Source: Comamonadaceae bacterium OS-1
GTDB taxonomy: Bacteria; Pseudomonadota; Gammaproteobacteria; Burkholderiales; Burkholderiaceae_C
NCBI GenBank assembly: GCA_027923965.1
Contig: AP026969.1
Coordinates: 3,410,001 to 3,474,000, forward strand
DNA length: 64,000 bases
Direction of reading: 5' to 3'
Shown here in pieces: positions 8,827 through 15,511 of the stretch. Numbering within the stretch: the first letter of the stretch is position 1; each line of letters begins with the position of its first letter. The notes beneath the pieces are model-generated. The model did not search any database. It was given only the letters and a program-made list of their open reading frames with translations, and had not been told where the DNA came from. The translations under genes were made by a program, and so were the position numbers.

Positions 8827-8920
8827 ATCGTAGCAAAGTTACTTTGTTACCCCGGTTGTCTCCTCCACCCTCTGAAAAGGTGGATTTAAGCCCCGAGTCG
8901 CAAGACCCGGGGCTTTTTTT
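8827..8920 (+). ncRNA. Candidate small RNA with three hairpins and an anti-Shine-Dalgarno motif
   Basis: Three stems can be drawn. Hairpin 1 is GTAGCAAAG/CTTTGTTAC (8830-8838 with 8842-8850). Hairpin 2 is TCCACC/GGTGGA (8864-8869 with 8879-8884). Hairpin 3 is AAGCCCCG..GTC/GAC..CGGGGCTT (8888-8915) followed by T7, a textbook intrinsic terminator. The unpaired linker between hairpins 1 and 2 carries CTCCTCC (8860-8866), which is complementary to ribosome-binding sites. No coding sequence fits. The terminator is 45 bp before the ilvA ATG, whose own Shine-Dalgarno AGGAGG (8956-8961) could be a target, or the RNA could be a leader/attenuator of ilvA. Confidence 0.55.
8888..8920 (+). terminator. 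Rho-independent terminator upstream of ilvA
   Basis: A GC-rich stem with GCAA loop, one internal A-C mismatch, and seven T residues. No protein-coding gene precedes it on this strand, so it most likely ends the small RNA. Confidence 0.8.
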
Positions 8921-8965
8921 ATGCCTGGCGGGCCGCGCCTTATCATCCAAGGCCCAGGAGGATTA

Positions 8966-10552
8966 ATGACAACCGCACCCGCCAAAGCTGTAAAAGCCCC
9001 CAAGCCGCTCACCCCCGCCGACTATCTGAAGAAGATTCTGACCGCCCGCGTCTACGACGTGGCGATTGAAACCGCGCTGGAACCCGCCCGCAATTTGAGC
9101 CTGCGGCTGAACAACACGGTGCTGCTCAAGCGCGAGGACACGCAGCCGGTGTTCAGCTTCAAGTTGCGCGGCGCGTACAACAAGATGGCGCACCTGACCC
9201 CGGCGCAGCTCAAGAAAGGCGTGATTTGCGCCTCGGCCGGCAACCACGCCCAGGGCGTGGCCATGAGCGCCCGCAAGCTGGGGGCCCGTGCGGTCATCGT
9301 GATGCCCACCACCACGCCCCAGCTCAAGGTGGACGCGGTAGCGGCACTGGGCGGAGAAGTGGTGCTGTTTGGCGATAGCTTCACCGATGCCTACAACCAT
9401 TCCCTGCAGCTGCAGAAAAAGCAGAACCTGACGTTTGTCCACCCGTTTGACGACCCGGACGTGATCGCCGGCCAGGGCACGATTGCCATGGAAATCCTGC
9501 GCCAGCTGCAAAGCCTGGGCTCGCAAAAGCTGGACGCGGTGTTTGTAGCCATCGGCGGCGGCGGCTTGATCTCCGGCGTGGCCAATTACATCAAGGCAGT
9601 GCGGCCCGAGATCAAGGTGATTGGCGTGCAAACCGAAGATTCGGATGCGATGCTGCAGTCCGTCAAGGCCAAGAAGCGCGTCACCCTGGCCGACGTAGGC
9701 CTGTTTGCCGACGGCACCGCCGTGAAGCTGGTGGGCGAAGAGACCTTCCGCGTGGCGCGCGGCCTGGTGGACGACTACATCACGGTGGATACCGACGCGG
9801 TGTGCGCCGCCATCAAGGACGTGTTTGTCGACACCCGCAGCATCGTCGAGCCCTCGGGCGCGATGGCGGTGGCGGCCATGAAGCAGTACGTGGCCACCCA
9901 CAAAACCAAGGGCGAAACCTACGCCGCCATTTTGTGCGGTGCGAACATGAACTTCGACCGTCTGCGCTTTGTGGCCGAGCGGGCCGAGGTGGGTGAGGAA
10001 CGCGAAGCCCTGTTTGCCGTCACCGTGCCCGAAGAGCGCGGCAGCTTCAAAAAGTTTTGCGGCGTGATTGCCGAGCTGCCCGGCGGCCCGCGCAATGTGA
10101 CCGAGTTCAGCTACCGCATCAACGACGCGGCCAAGGCGCATGTGTTTGTGGGCCTGACCACCCAGGCCAAGGGCGAGTCGGCCAAGATCGCCGCCAACTT
10201 CAGCAAGCAGGGCTTCCAGGCGCTGGACCTGACCCACGACGAGCTGGCCAAAGAGCACATCCGCCACATGGTGGGCGGCCACTCCACCCTGGCCAAGGAC
10301 GAGCGCCTGCTGCGCTTCATCTTTCCCGAGCGGCCCGGTGCGCTGCTGAAGTTCCTGACCCTGCTGCGTCCGGGCTGGAACATCAGCCTTTTCCACTACC
10401 GCAACCAGGGCGCGGACTATGGCCGCATCCTGGTCGGCATCCAGGTACCCAAAGCGGACGACAAGGCCTTTGCCAAGTTCCTGGACGCGCTGGACTACCC
10501 CTGCATCGAAGAAACCCTGAACCCGGTGTACCGGTTGTTCCTGCAAAGCTAA
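8966..10552 (+). CDS. ilvA: Biosynthetic threonine ammonia-lyase (threonine dehydratase)
   Basis: 528 residues. It converts threonine to 2-oxobutanoate, the first step of isoleucine synthesis. The PLP lysine is K66 in SFKLRGAYNK. The substrate loop is SAGNHAQG (90-97) and the phosphate-binding loop is GGGGLISG. The C-terminal 190 residues form two ACT-like domains (beginning GSFKKFCGVIAE and ERPGALLKFLTLL) that give isoleucine/valine allostery in the long IlvA form. The ATG at 8966 has an ideal AGGAGG site; an upstream extension to 8921 would run through the terminator T-tract and is rejected. Confidence 0.93.
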   Translation: MTTAPAKAVKAPKPLTPADYLKKILTARVYDVAIETALEPARNLSLRLNNTVLLKREDTQPVFSFKLRGAYNKMAHLTPAQLKKGVICASAGNHAQGVAMSARKLGARAVIVMPTTTPQLKVDAVAALGGEVVLFGDSFTDAYNHSLQLQKKQNLTFVHPFDDPDVIAGQGTIAMEILRQLQSLGSQKLDAVFVAIGGGGLISGVANYIKAVRPEIKVIGVQTEDSDAMLQSVKAKKRVTLADVGLFADGTAVKLVGEETFRVARGLVDDYITVDTDAVCAAIKDVFVDTRSIVEPSGAMAVAAMKQYVATHKTKGETYAAILCGANMNFDRLRFVAERAEVGEEREALFAVTVPEERGSFKKFCGVIAELPGGPRNVTEFSYRINDAAKAHVFVGLTTQAKGESAKIAANFSKQGFQALDLTHDELAKEHIRHMVGGHSTLAKDERLLRFIFPERPGALLKFLTLLRPGWNISLFHYRNQGADYGRILVGIQVPKADDKAFAKFLDALDYPCIEETLNPVYRLFLQS

Positions 10553-10562
10553 GCCTCCACCC

Positions 10563-11360
10563 ATGGACGGCATCCGCCACTACCTGCTGGCCGTCCAGTT
10601 CTTCACCCGCATCCCGGTGACCGGGCGGCTGGCGGCCTGGGTGGGCTACAGCCCGGCCATGCTGCGGGCCAGCGCGGCGCACTTCCCCGGCGTGGGCTGG
10701 CTGGTGGCGCTGGTGGCCTGCACGGTGGCTGCCCTCAGCGGCACGCTGCTGCACGGCCGTGTGGGCAGCGCCCTGGTGACGGCGGTGCTGTGCACCATTG
10801 CCACCGTGCTGCTCACCGGCGGCTTCCACGAAGACGGACTGGCCGACGTGGCCGATGGCCTGGGCGGCCATGTAGAGCGCGAACGGGCGCTGGACATCAT
10901 GAAAGACTCGCGCGTCGGCGCATATGGGGCCATGGCCCTGGTGCTGGCGCTGGGCGCCAAGATCGCCCTGTTGGCGCTGCTGGATGCCAGCAGCGGCACG
11001 GCCCTGCTGGCGGCGCTGGTGGGCGGACACGTGTGGTCGCGCTTTTGCCCGCTGGTGCTGGTGCGCCTGCTGCCGCACGTGGGCGACACCGCCACGTCCA
11101 AAAGCAAACCGCTGGCCGACCAGATCAGCGGCCGTGCGCTGGGCGTGGCATTTCTATGGTGTTTTATGCCGCTTGTGCTGGTGTGGCAAGCACAAGCAGC
11201 TTCTTTTTTAATAGCAGGCATGCTGGCCAGCGCAGCGGCACTGGCCTGGATGGGCCGGATGTTCCAGCGGCGGCTGCAGGGCTTTACCGGCGACTGCCTG
11301 GGTGCTACGCAGCAGGTCTGCGAGATTGCGTTCTACCTGGGCGCAGCAGTCGCCCTATGA
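10563..11360 (+). CDS. cobS: Adenosylcobinamide-GDP ribazoletransferase (cobalamin synthase)
   Basis: 265 residues. This integral membrane enzyme joins alpha-ribazole to adenosylcobinamide-GDP. Motifs GGFHEDGLADVADGLGG (86-102, metal-binding acidic residues) and MKDSRVGAYG (113-122) are diagnostic. Several hydrophobic helices follow. Residues about 203-219 are encoded by a dispersed repeat (11169-11217) kept in frame. The gene overlaps cobC by 4 bp (ATGA), so the two are co-transcribed. It lies far from the main cobalamin operon, and I see no riboswitch nearby. Confidence 0.9.
   Translation: MDGIRHYLLAVQFFTRIPVTGRLAAWVGYSPAMLRASAAHFPGVGWLVALVACTVAALSGTLLHGRVGSALVTAVLCTIATVLLTGGFHEDGLADVADGLGGHVERERALDIMKDSRVGAYGAMALVLALGAKIALLALLDASSGTALLAALVGGHVWSRFCPLVLVRLLPHVGDTATSKSKPLADQISGRALGVAFLWCFMPLVLVWQAQAASFLIAGMLASAAALAWMGRMFQRRLQGFTGDCLGATQQVCEIAFYLGAAVAL
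11169..11217 (+). repeat. Dispersed repeat embedded in cobS
   Basis: GCTTGTGCTGG...AAGCACAAGCAGCTTC followed by TTTTTTAATAGCA. This is the GCTTGTGC variant of the family repeat. It is AT-rich compared with the rest of cobS and maintains the reading frame. Confidence 0.65.
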
Positions 11361-11935
11361 CGCTCTGGCTGGCCCGGCATGCCCAGCCACTGGTGGAGCC
11401 CGGCGTGTGCTATGGCGCACTGGATGTGGCGGCGGATGCGCAGGCCACGCAGGTAGCGGCCCAAAAGCTGGCAGAAGCACTGCCGTCGGGTACCTCCGTG
11501 GTCAGCTCTACGCTACAAAGATGTGAGCTGCTCACGCTTACCCTATCAGCGCTGAGGCCCGATTTAACCCTTATTTTTGACCCCCGCCTACGCGAAATGG
11601 ACTTTGGCCGTTGGGAAGGCCAGCGCTGGGATGCCATCGGCCAGCGCGCGCTGGAGGCCTGGACGGATGATTTCGCCCGGCACCGGCCCGGCGGCGGTGA
11701 ATCGGTGCAGATGTTCATGCAGCGGGTAGCGGCGGCCTGGGATGCGGTGGGCACCCGGCCCACGCTGTGGGTCACCCACGCCGGGGTGGCGCGGGCCTGC
11801 AGCTTGCTGGCGGCGGGAATCCGCAGCGTTGGGCGAGCCGACCAGTGGCCGCACGCGGCCCCTGGCTACGGCGAGTGGCTTACTTTCGAACCGGCAACTC
11901 CAGCGCAAATGCCGCCGGACCGTCCACGCGGGTAG
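11357..11935 (+). CDS. cobC: Alpha-ribazole phosphatase (histidine phosphatase superfamily)
   Basis: 192 residues. The phosphoglycerate-mutase-like catalytic motif is RHAQP (R7, H8), the acidic EMDFGRWEGQ follows in the middle, and the second histidine is in VTHAGVARA. Together with cobS it forms the nucleotide-loop assembly end of cobalamin synthesis, removing phosphate from alpha-ribazole-phosphate or adenosylcobalamin-phosphate. Its last 56 bp overlap the 3' end of the convergent gspC. A degenerate dispersed repeat may underlie residues around CELLTLTLSAL. Confidence 0.8.
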   Translation: MTLWLARHAQPLVEPGVCYGALDVAADAQATQVAAQKLAEALPSGTSVVSSTLQRCELLTLTLSALRPDLTLIFDPRLREMDFGRWEGQRWDAIGQRALEAWTDDFARHRPGGGESVQMFMQRVAAAWDAVGTRPTLWVTHAGVARACSLLAAGIRSVGRADQWPHAAPGYGEWLTFEPATPAQMPPDRPRG

Positions 11936-12335
11936 CCAACTCGGCCCGGCGTGGGCCGACGGATTGCAACAGCAGATTACCGTCCACCACATGGCCCACC
12001 CGGAACGGCTTGGGTGGCCTGCCGTCCACCGAGATGAGGGCTGCGCCGCCATGCCCCTGGCCAGCGATCACACCGGACAGCACAAACCGGGTCGAGGGGT
12101 TGACCTGGGGCTCGGCGGCCATGTCCTGCGGCACAGCGCCCAGCACCCGGGCCACGGCTGCCGTGTCGATGGGTGCCAGCGTCTGCGTGGACACCGCCGT
12201 CTGCGGACCGGCGGCATCGGCGGTGGACTTCAGCCCCCAGTACGCCGCACTGGCCAGCGCCAAAGCCCAGAGCACCAAAGTCACCAGCCGGGGGGCCCAG
12301 CGCGATGTAACGGAATCGGATGTGTTGAGTAACAT
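11880..12335 (-). CDS. gspC: Type II secretion system protein C (GspC-like, inner-membrane clamp)
   Basis: 151 residues. A short cytoplasmic N terminus is followed by one membrane helix (LVTLVLWALALASAAYWGL) and a periplasmic homology region (QVNPSTRFVLSGVIAG, then GGAALISVDGRPPKPFRVGHVV) that contacts the secretin GspD in this family. There is no PDZ domain, as in short GspC versions. It is divergent from gspG with start codons only 22 bp apart; an alternative ATG at 12359 would overlap the gspG start. The 3' end overlaps cobC. Confidence 0.78.
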   Translation of the reverse strand: MLLNTSDSVTSRWAPRLVTLVLWALALASAAYWGLKSTADAAGPQTAVSTQTLAPIDTAAVARVLGAVPQDMAAEPQVNPSTRFVLSGVIAGQGHGGAALISVDGRPPKPFRVGHVVDGNLLLQSVGPRRAELATRVDGPAAFALELPVRK

Positions 12336-12357
12336 GGATTGATTATCATCGCTGCCC

Positions 12358-12798
12358 ATGACACACCACCGACTCTCTCCCCGCCGTTTTCTGCACCGCG
12401 GCTTCACCCTGATCGAACTGATGGTGGTGCTGGTCATCATCGGCGTGCTGGCCGCGCTGATCGTGCCCAATGTGCTGGAACGTGCCGACGACGCGCGCGC
12501 CACCGCCGCCAAGACCGACGTGAACAACCTCATGCAGGCCCTGAAGCTGTACAAGCTGGACAACCAGCGCTACCCCAGCGCCGAGCAAGGCCTGCAGGCC
12601 CTGGTGGCCAAGCCCAGCACCAATCCCATCCCCCCCAACTGGAAGCCCTACGTGGAGAAGCTGCCCAATGACCCCTGGAGCCGCCCCTACCAGTACCTGA
12701 ACCCCGGCGTGCAAGGCGAGATCGACGTGATGTCCTTCGGTGCCGACGGCCAGCCCGGCGGCGAAGGCAAGAATGCCGACATCGGCAGTTGGCAGTGA
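12358..12798 (+). CDS. gspG: Type II secretion major pseudopilin GspG
   Basis: 146 residues. The prepilin peptidase site is RG|FTLIELMVVLVIIGVLAALIVPNV with cleavage after G15 and glutamate at mature position 5. The globular domain has the GspG signatures NNLMQALKLYKLDNQRYPS and LPNDPWSRPYQYLNPG with the calcium-binding loop region near the C terminus. It is the main subunit of the periplasmic pseudopilus that pushes folded substrates through the secretin. First gene of the gspGHIJKLMNDEF run. Confidence 0.93.
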   Translation: MTHHRLSPRRFLHRGFTLIELMVVLVIIGVLAALIVPNVLERADDARATAAKTDVNNLMQALKLYKLDNQRYPSAEQGLQALVAKPSTNPIPPNWKPYVEKLPNDPWSRPYQYLNPGVQGEIDVMSFGADGQPGGEGKNADIGSWQ

Positions 12799-12799
12799 T

Positions 12800-13315
12800 G
12801 TGGCCCCCACGCTTGGCACTTCGTGTCCCGCGCTGCCCCCCGTGGGTGCCGTGCCTTGCTTGGGGCGGCCCAGCGCTGCGGCATTGAAAGCCCGTACAAG
12901 GGGCTTCACCCTTTTAGAACTCTTGGTCGTCGTGGCCATCATCGCCATCGCCAGTGCCGGAGTCGCCTTTGCCCTGCGCGACAACAGCCAGACCCTGCTG
13001 GAGCGCGATGCGGCGCGGCTGGCCGCGCTGTTCGAATCGGCCCGGGCCCAGTCGCGGGCCACGGGCGTGCCGGTGCGCTGGCGGCCCACGCCCGAGGGCT
13101 TTGTATTTGACGGCATGCCTGCAAAAACCCTGCCTAACCGCTGGCTGGGCAATGACACCGTGGCGCGCGAAACCGCCCCCGTGCTGCTCGGCCCCGAGCC
13201 GGTGATTGGCCGCCAGGCCATCGTGCTGCAGTCCATCAGCCAACCCAGCCAGGCCTTGCGCATCGCCACCGACGGCGCACGGCCCTTTTCCGTGCAAGCC
13301 GTAGCCACCCCATGA
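12800..13315 (+). CDS. gspH: Type II secretion minor pseudopilin GspH
   Basis: The prepilin motif is RG|FTLLELLVVVAIIAIASAG, followed by a GspH-like domain (SARAQSRATGVPVRWRPTPEG). No ATG sits close to the processing site. Candidate starts are ATG 12773, GTG 12800, TTG 12860 (leader MGRP...) and TTG 12884 (leader of seven residues), so the start is uncertain. The DNA before the processing site (12827-12880) resembles a GC-rich dispersed repeat. The gene overlaps gspI by 4 bp. Confidence 0.82.
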   Translation: MAPTLGTSCPALPPVGAVPCLGRPSAAALKARTRGFTLLELLVVVAIIAIASAGVAFALRDNSQTLLERDAARLAALFESARAQSRATGVPVRWRPTPEGFVFDGMPAKTLPNRWLGNDTVARETAPVLLGPEPVIGRQAIVLQSISQPSQALRIATDGARPFSVQAVATP

Positions 13316-13665
13316 AGGCACGCGGCTTTACCCTGATCGAAGTGCTGGTGGCCCTGGCCATCGTGTCGATCGCGCTGATCGCCGGGCTGCAGGCCACCCA
13401 GGCGCTGACCACCAATGCCACGCGCCAGACCGATGTGCTGCTGGCCCACCTGTGCGCCGAAAACCAGCTCATCGCCATGCGCCTGTCGGCCCAGATGCCC
13501 GGCGTGGGCGACAGCACCCAGCAGTGCGAACAGGCGAGCCGCGTGTACGAGGTGCGCCTGAACGTGCGGCCCACGGCCAACCCCAGCTTTCGAATCGTGG
13601 ATGCGCAGGTGTTTGACGGCACCTCGCCCATCCTGCGCCTGTCCACCGTTGTGGGTCGCTTCTAG
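13312..13665 (+). CDS. gspI: Type II secretion minor pseudopilin GspI
   Basis: 117 residues. A five-residue leader MKARG is cleaved before FTLIEVLVALAIVSIALIAGLQA. The globular part carries the GspI motif CAENQLIAMRL. It forms the pseudopilus tip with GspJ and GspK in this family. It overlaps gspH upstream and gspJ downstream (the last G of its TAG is the first base of the GTG of gspJ). Confidence 0.88.
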   Translation: MKARGFTLIEVLVALAIVSIALIAGLQATQALTTNATRQTDVLLAHLCAENQLIAMRLSAQMPGVGDSTQQCEQASRVYEVRLNVRPTANPSFRIVDAQVFDGTSPILRLSTVVGRF

Positions 13666-14417
13666 TGACGAATAAAGCCACCCGGCTTGACGCTACGCGT
13701 TCTACGCCACCCCCCAGGGGGGAGGCGTGGCTCGCCTTGGGGCGGCCCGGCGGCGGCCACCAACGCGGCTTCACCCTGGTCGAGCTGCTGGTCGCGCTGA
13801 TGGTGATGGCGCTGCTGGCGGTGCTGAGCTGGCGCGGGCTGGACGGCATGACCCGCGCGCAAAGCCAGACCCAGCAGCGCGCCGACGAGGTGCTGACCCT
13901 GCAGGCCGGGCTGGGCCAGTGGACGGCCGACCTGGATGCCCTGCTGGAACTGCCCAACACGACCGCACTCGACTGGGACGGGCGCGGCCTGCGGCTCACC
14001 CGGCGCAGCAGCGACCCATTGGTCACGGGGCCCCTGGTGGTGGCCTGGACGCGGCGCAGCGTGGACGGCACCGACCAGTGGCTGCGCTGGCAGTCGCCCC
14101 CGGTGCACAACCGCACCGAGCTGGAAAAGGCCTGGAGCAACGCGGCCGTATGGGCACAAAACCCCGGCGAGGAGGCCAAACGCGCCGAAGTCGCCCTCAC
14201 CCCGCTGGCCGACTGGCGCATCTTCTACTACCGCGATGGGGCCTGGAGCAACCCACTGTCCAGCGCGGCCCCCACCGCCGCCACGGTGGGCGTGGCCACC
14301 GACACCAGCATCCCCGACGGCGTGCGCCTGGTGCTGACCCTGCCGCCCGGCCAGGCCCTGGCCGGGGTCATCACCCATGACTGGAACAAATCCACGCTGG
14401 GCGGCGGTAAATCATGA
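13665..14417 (+). CDS. gspJ: Type II secretion minor pseudopilin GspJ
   Basis: 250 residues from the GTG at 13665. The prepilin site is RG|FTLVELLVALMVMALLAVLSWRGLDGM, with G35. The leader is unusually long because residues about 12-31 are encoded by a GC-rich repeat (13703-13755). A TTG at 13737 inside the repeat would give an 11-residue leader starting MGRP. The globular domain has the GspJ pattern QWTADLDALLELP and WRIFYYRDGAWSNPL. It overlaps gspI and gspK. Confidence 0.86.
   Translation: MTNKATRLDATRSTPPPRGEAWLALGRPGGGHQRGFTLVELLVALMVMALLAVLSWRGLDGMTRAQSQTQQRADEVLTLQAGLGQWTADLDALLELPNTTALDWDGRGLRLTRRSSDPLVTGPLVVAWTRRSVDGTDQWLRWQSPPVHNRTELEKAWSNAAVWAQNPGEEAKRAEVALTPLADWRIFYYRDGAWSNPLSSAAPTAATVGVATDTSIPDGVRLVLTLPPGQALAGVITHDWNKSTLGGGKS
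13703..13755 (+). repeat. GC-rich repeat at the 5' end of gspJ (related sequence at the 5' end of gspH)
   Basis: CCCCCCAGGGGGG palindrome followed by CGCCTTGGGGCGGCCCGGCGGCGG. A related sequence, CTTGCTTGGGGCGGCCCAGCG, occurs at about 12853-12878. Both lie in frame just before a prepilin processing site. Confidence 0.5.
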
Positions 14418-15454
14418 AGTCTGGTCGCTTTTATAAAAAATCGGCACTTCACGCTTATTCCATAAGCGCAAGCAGCTCTTATTTGCATAGCAAACACCCC
14501 CAGCGCGGTGCCGCCCTGCTGATGGCCATGCTGACCGTCACCCTGGTCGCCACCCTGGCCGCGGCCTCGCTGTGGCAACAGTGGCGCAGCGTGGAGATCG
14601 AGGCGGCAGAGCGCCAGCGCGTGCAGTCCCACTGGATCTTGACTGGCGCGCTCGACTGGGCGCGGCTGATCCTGCGCGAAGACGCGCGCTCTGGCGGAGC
14701 CGACCACCTGGCCGAACCCTGGGCCGTGCCCCTGCAGGAATCCCGCCTGTCCACCTTTTTGGCCGCCGACCGCAACAACACTGGCGGCATGGACAGCGAC
14801 GAGCAACTGGACGCGTTTTTGTCCGGCCAGATCACCGACATGCAGTCGCGCCTGAACCTGAACAACCTGGTGCAAGACAGCAAAATCTCCGAAGTCTCGC
14901 TGGCCGCCTTTGGCCGCCTGTTTGAGCTGCTGAACCTGCCGCCGCTGGAGCTCACCCTGCTCAGCACCCAGCTGCAGTTGGCCAAAGACACCCGCAATGC
15001 CCGCAACACCGAGGCCATCGTGCCCCTGATGCCGCGCAGCACGGCGCAACTGGGCTGGCTGGGCCTGTCGCCCGCCACCGTGGCGGCGCTGCAGCCCTAC
15101 GTCACCATCCTGCCGGTGGCCACCCCCGTCAACCTGAACACCGCCAGCGCCGAGGTGCTGGTGGCCAGCGTGCCCAAGCTGAGCATGGCCGATGCCCAGA
15201 AGCTGGTGGCGGCACGCGCCAGCAAATACTTTCGCAGTACCGCCGACGCCAACGCCGTGCTGAACCAGCCCACCATCGTCTTCACCGAAAGCGAACACAG
15301 CGTATCGACCCGCTACTTCGAAGTGCTGGGTCGCCTGCGCCTGGGCCCCGCCACCGTATTGGAACGCTCGCTGGTGGTGCGCGACGGCATCAATGTGCGC
15401 ACCCTGTGGCGGGAGCGGGCAGTGGCCGATCCTGCGGGCCAGGCGCAGCCCTGA
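14414..15454 (+). CDS. gspK: Type II secretion minor pseudopilin GspK
   Basis: 346 residues. The processing site is QRG|AALLMAMLTVTLVATLAAASLWQQW; like other GspK proteins it lacks the glutamate at mature position 5. The large globular domain contains DMQSRLNLNNLV and the helix-hairpin-helix-like VNLNTASAEVLVASVPKL typical of GspK. The leader is about 32 residues, far longer than usual, because residues about 6-29 are encoded by a dispersed repeat (14432-14492). It overlaps gspJ by 4 bp and is followed by a 57-bp gap before gspL. Confidence 0.88.
   Translation: MKSGRFYKKSALHAYSISASSSYLHSKHPQRGAALLMAMLTVTLVATLAAASLWQQWRSVEIEAAERQRVQSHWILTGALDWARLILREDARSGGADHLAEPWAVPLQESRLSTFLAADRNNTGGMDSDEQLDAFLSGQITDMQSRLNLNNLVQDSKISEVSLAAFGRLFELLNLPPLELTLLSTQLQLAKDTRNARNTEAIVPLMPRSTAQLGWLGLSPATVAALQPYVTILPVATPVNLNTASAEVLVASVPKLSMADAQKLVAARASKYFRSTADANAVLNQPTIVFTESEHSVSTRYFEVLGRLRLGPATVLERSLVVRDGINVRTLWRERAVADPAGQAQP
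14432..14492 (+). repeat. Dispersed repeat encoding the GspK leader
   Basis: Contains the intact core ACGCTTATTCCATAAGCGCAAGCAGCT and ends TTGCATAGCAAAC. The element is AT-rich and in frame, and encodes the KKSALHAYSIS...LHS part of the leader. Confidence 0.75.
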
Positions 15455-15511
15455 GAACACGTTCTGAGCCCGCACGCAGCTACCTACAATGCCTGACCCT
15501 TTACGCCATCC

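Noticed and set aside
8921..8965. N-terminal extension of IlvA beginning at 8921
   Set aside because: It would start directly after the terminator T-run and bypass the ideal AGGAGG site before 8966.
8963..10573. 536-codon minus-strand frame opposite ilvA
   Set aside because: Shadow of ilvA caused by codon bias.
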